A DNA stretch of 64,000 nucleotides from the NCBI RefSeq assembly GCF_001870225.1, contig NZ_CP017675.1:957660-1021659 (forward strand). Direction: 5' to 3'. Under the pieces are notes generated by a model. The model saw only the letters and a program-made list of their open reading frames with translations. It did no database searches and was not told where the DNA came from. The position numbers and the translations under genes are program-made. Below, one piece after another: positions 59,826 through 64,000 of this stretch (within the stretch, counting starts at the first letter, position 1; each line of letters begins with the position of its first letter). The stretch comes from Gloeomargarita lithophora Alchichica-D10 (GTDB lineage: Bacteria > Cyanobacteriota > Cyanobacteriia > Gloeomargaritales > Gloeomargaritaceae).

Positions 59826-60779
59826 TCAACGGCCAAAGCGGAACTTTTGGATCAAACTGCTCAGCCGTTGTCCTAAAGAAAGCTCCGGGGGGGTGGCCGC
59901 CACCTGCTCCGGGGGGGCACCCCGCATCCCGGTGACGATCTGCGCCCCCGCTTCGCCCACCTTGGCACCAAGAACCACCCGGTTGGCAATCTGGCTCAAA
60001 CCGGCAGGGGACACCACCAGGGTTTGGGGGAGGGTCGCCAAGCCCATTACCGTGGTCACCCCGTCCCCCAGGGGCATGGGCGGAGATTTGGGTGTGGGGG
60101 CAACCTGTACGGCCAAACCTGGATGTACCGCCAAGCCCAGTTGCAGGGGTTGGTAATGCAGTTGTTCTACCATCTGATTCACCCCCGCCATCGCCTGCAA
60201 TAGGTCTAAGGCCGCCCACACCGCCCGATCCACTGTCCGGTCATGGCGGGCAGGGTCAAAGGTGACCAGGGCGTGGGTGCCCATGGTACTGCTGATTTGG
60301 CCGCCGTAGGTGCTAATAATCTGATACAACTGTTGAAAATAACGCCCCATGATGTGCGCCATATCGTAGGGAAAATTCACCTGGTCAAAGGTTTCCATCC
60401 CTTTCAGCCCCGCATAAAGAAGCACCAATTCCTGTTCGGCGATGCCTTGCCCCCCCGTCAGTTGTTGATCCACCAAGTCTAAATCCTGGTTGTCCATCAC
60501 CAAACGACGAATGGTGACATCGCCACTGATTTTGGTCTGGCAGGCCAAACGCACATGGATGGGAAATTGTAATTTCTGCGCCAGGGCTTTTTCCGCCCGG
60601 GTGGGGGAACTACAATGCTTGATGCCATCCAAAATTAGCACCCGGCAGGTGGAGCAGTAGGCTTGGCCGCCACAGGCGTGGGTGTGGGGAATCTCATGGG
60701 ACAGCAGGGCATCCAAAAGGGTTTCCGAGGCATTGGTGGCAATCGTCTGCTGGTCCGGTTGCACAGAAAGCTGGGACAT
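59826..60779 (-). CDS. 2Fe-2S ferredoxin fused to a degenerate class III cyclase domain
   Basis: 317 aa. Residues 1-95 form an adrenodoxin-type ferredoxin domain with ligand Cys36, Cys42, Cys45 (HACGGQAYCSTCRV) and Cys80 (RLACQT). Residues 117-250 follow the adenylate/guanylate cyclase fold, as in ferredoxin-type adenylate cyclases (FPYDMAHIMGRYFQQLYQII). The two metal-binding Asp are lost: LFADIRG-type motif is LYAGLKG (Gly124), and GDG is GTH (Thr168). It is therefore probably catalytically dead and may sense redox or nucleotide. Not a normal electron-transfer ferredoxin. Convergent with tkt; divergent from the kinase at 60933. Confidence 0.8.
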   Translation of the reverse strand: MSQLSVQPDQQTIATNASETLLDALLSHEIPHTHACGGQAYCSTCRVLILDGIKHCSSPTRAEKALAQKLQFPIHVRLACQTKISGDVTIRRLVMDNQDLDLVDQQLTGGQGIAEQELVLLYAGLKGMETFDQVNFPYDMAHIMGRYFQQLYQIISTYGGQISSTMGTHALVTFDPARHDRTVDRAVWAALDLLQAMAGVNQMVEQLHYQPLQLGLAVHPGLAVQVAPTPKSPPMPLGDGVTTVMGLATLPQTLVVSPAGLSQIANRVVLGAKVGEAGAQIVTGMRGAPPEQVAATPPELSLGQRLSSLIQKFRFGR

Positions 60780-60932
60780 TAGTTATTCTCCTGGTGAGAT
60801 GAACCACTATTTCAAGGTACGCTAACCACTAGCAATTGGATGGGTGATCTGGCTACTGCCAAAATTTGTGAGGCTATCCCACGCAAATAGATGAATTTCA
60901 CCATAAACTGATAGTATTTCTGGCCGTTTGCC

Positions 60933-62393
60933 ATGACCGATACCACCCTTGCTGGCCGTTATCACATTCTTAAACCCCTGGGCAGTGGCGGGTTCGGGCA
61001 TACTTTTTTGGCCGAAGATTTATTTTTACCCGGCCATCCCCGCTGTGTGGTCAAACAACTCCAACCCCAGTCCACCAATTCCCAGGTGATGGAGGTGGCG
61101 CGGCGATTATTCAACCGGGAAGCGGAGGTGATGTATCAATTGGGTTCGACCGTCAGCCGCATTCCCCACCTGCTGGCGCACTTTGAACAGGATAAGGATT
61201 TTTATCTGGTGCAGGAATTTGTCGAAGGCCACGACCTCAGCCACGAACTCACCCCCGGCCAAAAATACCCGGAAGTCTGGGTGCAACAACTGTTGTTGGA
61301 TGTCTTGGAAGTTTTGGGTCAAGTGCATCAGCGCAGTATCGTGCATCGGGATATTAAACCCGCCAACCTCATGCGTCGCCAGTCCGACCAGCACATTGTC
61401 CTGATTGATTTTGGGGCGGTGAAGGAGGTGGGTTCCCTGGTGGCGGATGGGAAAGGGGAAACCGCTATTGGCACCCAAATTGGCACCCGCGGCTATATGC
61501 CCATTGAACAATTCCGGGGGCAGCCCCGCCTGAGTAGCGATGTGTATGCGGTGGGGGTGGTGGCGATTCAAGCCCTGACCGGTTTACCGCCCAGCCAGAT
61601 GGAAGACTACGACACCGGCGAATTGCACTGGCAACGGTATGCCCAGATTAGCCCTGGGTTGCAAACGGTGCTGGAAAAAATGGTACGTCCCGACTGGCGG
61701 CAACGCTATCCCAGTGCCGTGGAAGCCCTGCACGCCGTCCAAGAATTAACCACCGCTTCCGCCGCTAGTGTCACCCAACCGCTTAGCCCCATCCCCCCGA
61801 CCCCGGTGGCACCCACGGTGGCCATGACCCAGCCCAGCCGTCCGGTCGCCGTTTCACCAACGTCACCTTCGCCAGCGTCAACCCAACGCTCCCGGGGGTT
61901 ACCCTGTATTTTTTGGTTGTTTGGCGGGTTTGGCTTGGTGGGGTTAGCGTTTGTGGGGTTAATTGTCCTGGTGGCGGTCACCGATCAAACCCCCACCACC
62001 GAACCGACCCCCGACCCCAGCCCCACGTCCCAAAATAACCAACCCCCACGTCCCACGCCACCTGCCCCGGAACCCCAGAATAGCGGGGATTTATTCGGTG
62101 CCATTGCCTACAACAACGAAGATGGCTCCTACGGCTACGGCTTCAACTTCACCGACCGTGCCGGTGCCGAAGCCCGGGCGATCCAGGAATGTGCACGGGT
62201 GGCCCAGGGCAAAACCTGTGAAGTGTTGGTCTGGTTTCAAAACGCCTGTGGTGCCCTCGCCAAAGATGGGCGCAACAATGCGGGCAGTGGTTGGGGGGAC
62301 ACGCGAGCCTTGGCTCAGGAAAAAGCGGTGGCTTCCTGCCGCACGGTTGGGGGTGCGGACTGCGCCGTGGTGGAAACCGTCTGTAGCAAGTAA
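60933..62393 (+). CDS. Membrane Ser/Thr kinase with extracytoplasmic DUF4189 domain
   Basis: 486 aa. Kinase domain 8-270: LGSGGFGHTFLAEDL, Lys41 in CVVKQL, HRD Asp140, DFG Asp159. A Pro/Ser/Thr-rich juxtamembrane region follows, then a transmembrane helix at about 325-350 (CIFWLFGGFGLVGLAFVGLI), a second Pro/Thr linker, and a C-terminal DUF4189-type domain (387-486; FGAIAYNNEDGSYGYGFNF with six Cys, probably disulphide-linked). The layout suggests a receptor kinase sensing something outside the cytoplasm. Third member of the CVVKQL kinase group here. Confidence 0.9.
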   Translation: MTDTTLAGRYHILKPLGSGGFGHTFLAEDLFLPGHPRCVVKQLQPQSTNSQVMEVARRLFNREAEVMYQLGSTVSRIPHLLAHFEQDKDFYLVQEFVEGHDLSHELTPGQKYPEVWVQQLLLDVLEVLGQVHQRSIVHRDIKPANLMRRQSDQHIVLIDFGAVKEVGSLVADGKGETAIGTQIGTRGYMPIEQFRGQPRLSSDVYAVGVVAIQALTGLPPSQMEDYDTGELHWQRYAQISPGLQTVLEKMVRPDWRQRYPSAVEALHAVQELTTASAASVTQPLSPIPPTPVAPTVAMTQPSRPVAVSPTSPSPASTQRSRGLPCIFWLFGGFGLVGLAFVGLIVLVAVTDQTPTTEPTPDPSPTSQNNQPPRPTPPAPEPQNSGDLFGAIAYNNEDGSYGYGFNFTDRAGAEARAIQECARVAQGKTCEVLVWFQNACGALAKDGRNNAGSGWGDTRALAQEKAVASCRTVGGADCAVVETVCSK

Positions 62394-62438
62394 CGGCCTT
62401 GTGTGTATGATTAAGGACGCACCCTGCGAGAGAAACCC

Positions 62439-63875
62439 ATGCGAATTTTGTTTGTGGCCGCCGAAGCCCATCCCATTGCCAAAGTGGGCGGCATGGCCGA
62501 TGTGGTCGGGGTTTTACCCAAAGTCTTAAAACAACTAGGCCATGATGTGCGGGTGTTTTTACCCTACTACGGGTTTCTGCCGGAAAAATTAACCATCCCC
62601 AGTACCCCCATTTGGCAGGGGTACGCCATGTTTCATTATTTTCAAATTTATGAAACCCGCCTACCAGATAGCGATATACCCCTATATTTGTTCGGCCATT
62701 CGGCGTTTTTGCCCAAACGTATCTACCACGGCGAGGATGAAGAATGGCGGTTCACTTTGTTTGCCAACGGAGCCGCCGAGTTTTGCTGGAACTACTGGAA
62801 ACCGGATATTATCCACTGCCACGACTGGCACACGGGCATGATTCCGGTGTGGATGCACCAGTCCCCCGACATTACCACCGTGTTTACCATCCACAACCTG
62901 GCCTACCAAGGCCCCTGGCGCTGGAAACTGGAGGGGATGACCTGGTGCCCCTGGTATATGCAAGGGCATAATGTCCTAGCAGCGGCAGTACAATTTGCCA
63001 ATAAAGTAAATACGGTTTCTCCGAACTATGCCCAGCAGATTCGCCTACCGGAATATGGGGAAAAATTGGATGGGTTGTTGCGATTTTTGGGGGATAAGGT
63101 CACGGGGATTTTGAATGGCATTGATCCGGATATTTTCAATCCCGAAACCGACCCCCATATTCCCCAAAACTATAGCGCTGAAACCCTAGACCAACGGGTG
63201 GTCAATAAATTGGCATTGCAGGAAGAAGTGGGTTTAGAGATAGACCGTAATAAATTTTTGGTGGGCATGGTCACCCGCTTGGTAGAACAAAAAGGGTTGG
63301 ATTTACTCCTGCAAATGTTAGACCGATTTTTGTCCTATACCGATACCCAATTTGTGATCATGGGCACGGGGGAACGGTCTTACGAAACCCAGTTGTGGCA
63401 GATGGCTTCCCGTTATCCGGGGCGGGTGTCGGCGCAGATTTTGTTTAATGACCCCCTGTCCCGCCGGTTGTATGCGGGCAGTGATGCGTTTATCATGCCT
63501 TCCCGGTTTGAACCCTGTGGCATCAGCCAGATGATTGCCCTGCGCTACGGTTCGGTGCCGATTGTGCGGCGCACTGGCGGCCTGGTGGATACGGTGTTTC
63601 ACCACGACCCCATCACCGAAACCGGGAATGGCTACTGCTTTGACCGCTACGAACCCCTGGATTTTTTCACCTGTATGGTGCGGGCGTGGGAAGGGTACCA
63701 TTACCGGCGGGAATGGCGGGCACTGCAACAACGGGGAATGGCCGCCCGTTACACCTGGGAGCAGTCGGCGCAAGAATATCACGCCCTGTACAATTCGATT
63801 TATGGTCTGCCCCCCACCCACGGCCTGCCGGAGGCATCGGTGGCGCTGGAGAAAGAGCCTCTGACGGTTTCCTAG
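62439..63875 (+). CDS. glgA: Glycogen synthase (ADP-glucose)
   Basis: GT5 enzyme elongating alpha-1,4-glucan from ADP-glucose. 478 aa. N-terminal MRILFVAAEAHPIAKVGGMADVVG with the KxGG motif; C-terminal RFEPCGISQMIALRYGSVPIVRRTGGLVDTV with the ExxGISQ motif. Full length. ATG 62439 has GAGAGAAA upstream. Confidence 0.96.
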   Translation: MRILFVAAEAHPIAKVGGMADVVGVLPKVLKQLGHDVRVFLPYYGFLPEKLTIPSTPIWQGYAMFHYFQIYETRLPDSDIPLYLFGHSAFLPKRIYHGEDEEWRFTLFANGAAEFCWNYWKPDIIHCHDWHTGMIPVWMHQSPDITTVFTIHNLAYQGPWRWKLEGMTWCPWYMQGHNVLAAAVQFANKVNTVSPNYAQQIRLPEYGEKLDGLLRFLGDKVTGILNGIDPDIFNPETDPHIPQNYSAETLDQRVVNKLALQEEVGLEIDRNKFLVGMVTRLVEQKGLDLLLQMLDRFLSYTDTQFVIMGTGERSYETQLWQMASRYPGRVSAQILFNDPLSRRLYAGSDAFIMPSRFEPCGISQMIALRYGSVPIVRRTGGLVDTVFHHDPITETGNGYCFDRYEPLDFFTCMVRAWEGYHYRREWRALQQRGMAARYTWEQSAQEYHALYNSIYGLPPTHGLPEASVALEKEPLTVS

Positions 63876-63960
63876 CGGCAGGCGGTCGGTGGCGTTAGTA
63901 TATCTAGCAGTTATAACCAAGTGGGTTCTGCCTTGTTGAAGTGGTATAATTGGAACCTGT

Positions 63961-64000
63961 GCGTCCTTAGTTCAGTTGGTAGAACGTCGGTCTCCAAAAC
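63961..64000 (+). tRNA. tRNA-Trp (CCA), 3' part beyond the window
   Basis: The first 40 nt match a bacterial tRNA-Trp: GCGTCCTTAGTTCAGTTGG, D-loop, and anticodon loop CTCCAAA with CCA at 63994-63996. In many cyanobacteria this gene precedes secE-nusG. Confidence 0.88.

Noticed and set aside
59826-60779. Ordinary photosynthetic ferredoxin
   Set aside because: The Cys spacing is adrenodoxin-like and the domain is fused to a cyclase-type domain.

Overview
This window is chromosomal DNA from a cyanobacterium. It carries psbB (photosystem II CP47), ycf3 (photosystem I assembly), cpcD and cpcE (phycobilisome rod linker and bilin lyase), the ribosomal protein PSRP-3/Ycf65, a monoglucosyldiacylglycerol synthase, glnB behind an NtcA-type promoter, and several cyanobacteria-restricted families (DUF3038, DUF4335, DUF4168, SLH-porin). 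Base composition is moderately GC-rich and intergenic gaps are short. The species cannot be fixed from the window. The gene set would suit a unicellular or Gloeomargarita-like lineage, but that is only a guess. No CRISPR array, rRNA or prophage was seen.

Layout. 1-7.5 kb: the 3' part of psbB is cut off by the window edge; then a radical-SAM protein, an SRPBCC protein, a HAD phosphatase, and a + strand run psrp3 / SPOR-like / PspA-like / recF. 7.5-17.9 kb: tRNA-Asn, ycf3, mgdA, a kinase-receiver fusion, gltA, rsmH, glnB, a phosphohexomutase, the DUF3038-DUF4335 pair and a quinone oxidoreductase. 18-31.9 kb: hypotheticals, a STAS protein, an RNase D-type nuclease, a Na+/H+ antiporter, secA, ybaB, a four-carbon sugar kinase, glyQ and a peroxiredoxin-like protein. 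32-33.8 kb: an A/T-richer restriction-modification pair. 33.8-37.8 kb: cpcE/cpcD, a GAF-kinase and two related secreted proteins with an EF-hand/dockerin-like loop. 38-44.5 kb: an arsenic-resistance cluster, an iron-type porin with a Fur-like box, an MNT-HEPN module and an ABC ATPase. 44.5-49.4 kb: fcl, ahcY, an FKBP and a methyltransferase. 50-64 kb: an RND efflux pump, glk, a decayed hicBA, purU, tkt, a ferredoxin/degenerate-cyclase fusion, a third kinase, glgA and the start of tRNA-Trp.

The accessory parts are tied together by two families of short non-coding, inverted-repeat-ended elements. I call them family A (about 11 copies, ends GGACACYTCTA/TAGARGTGTCC) and family B (2 copies of 111-113 bp, ends GGCGTTG/CAACGYC). 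They lie at or inside gene ends, in several cases supply a stop codon or a Shine-Dalgarno-like sequence, and are concentrated beside gene relics (IS5-type transposase, ABC ATPase, 2OG-oxygenase, hicBA).

Other points for a second look: a receiver domain with Glu in place of the phospho-acceptor Asp, fused to a kinase; a 2Fe-2S ferredoxin fused to a cyclase domain that has lost both metal-binding Asp residues; a NotI-like endonuclease paired with an adenine methylase; and the duplicated secreted calcium-loop proteins.
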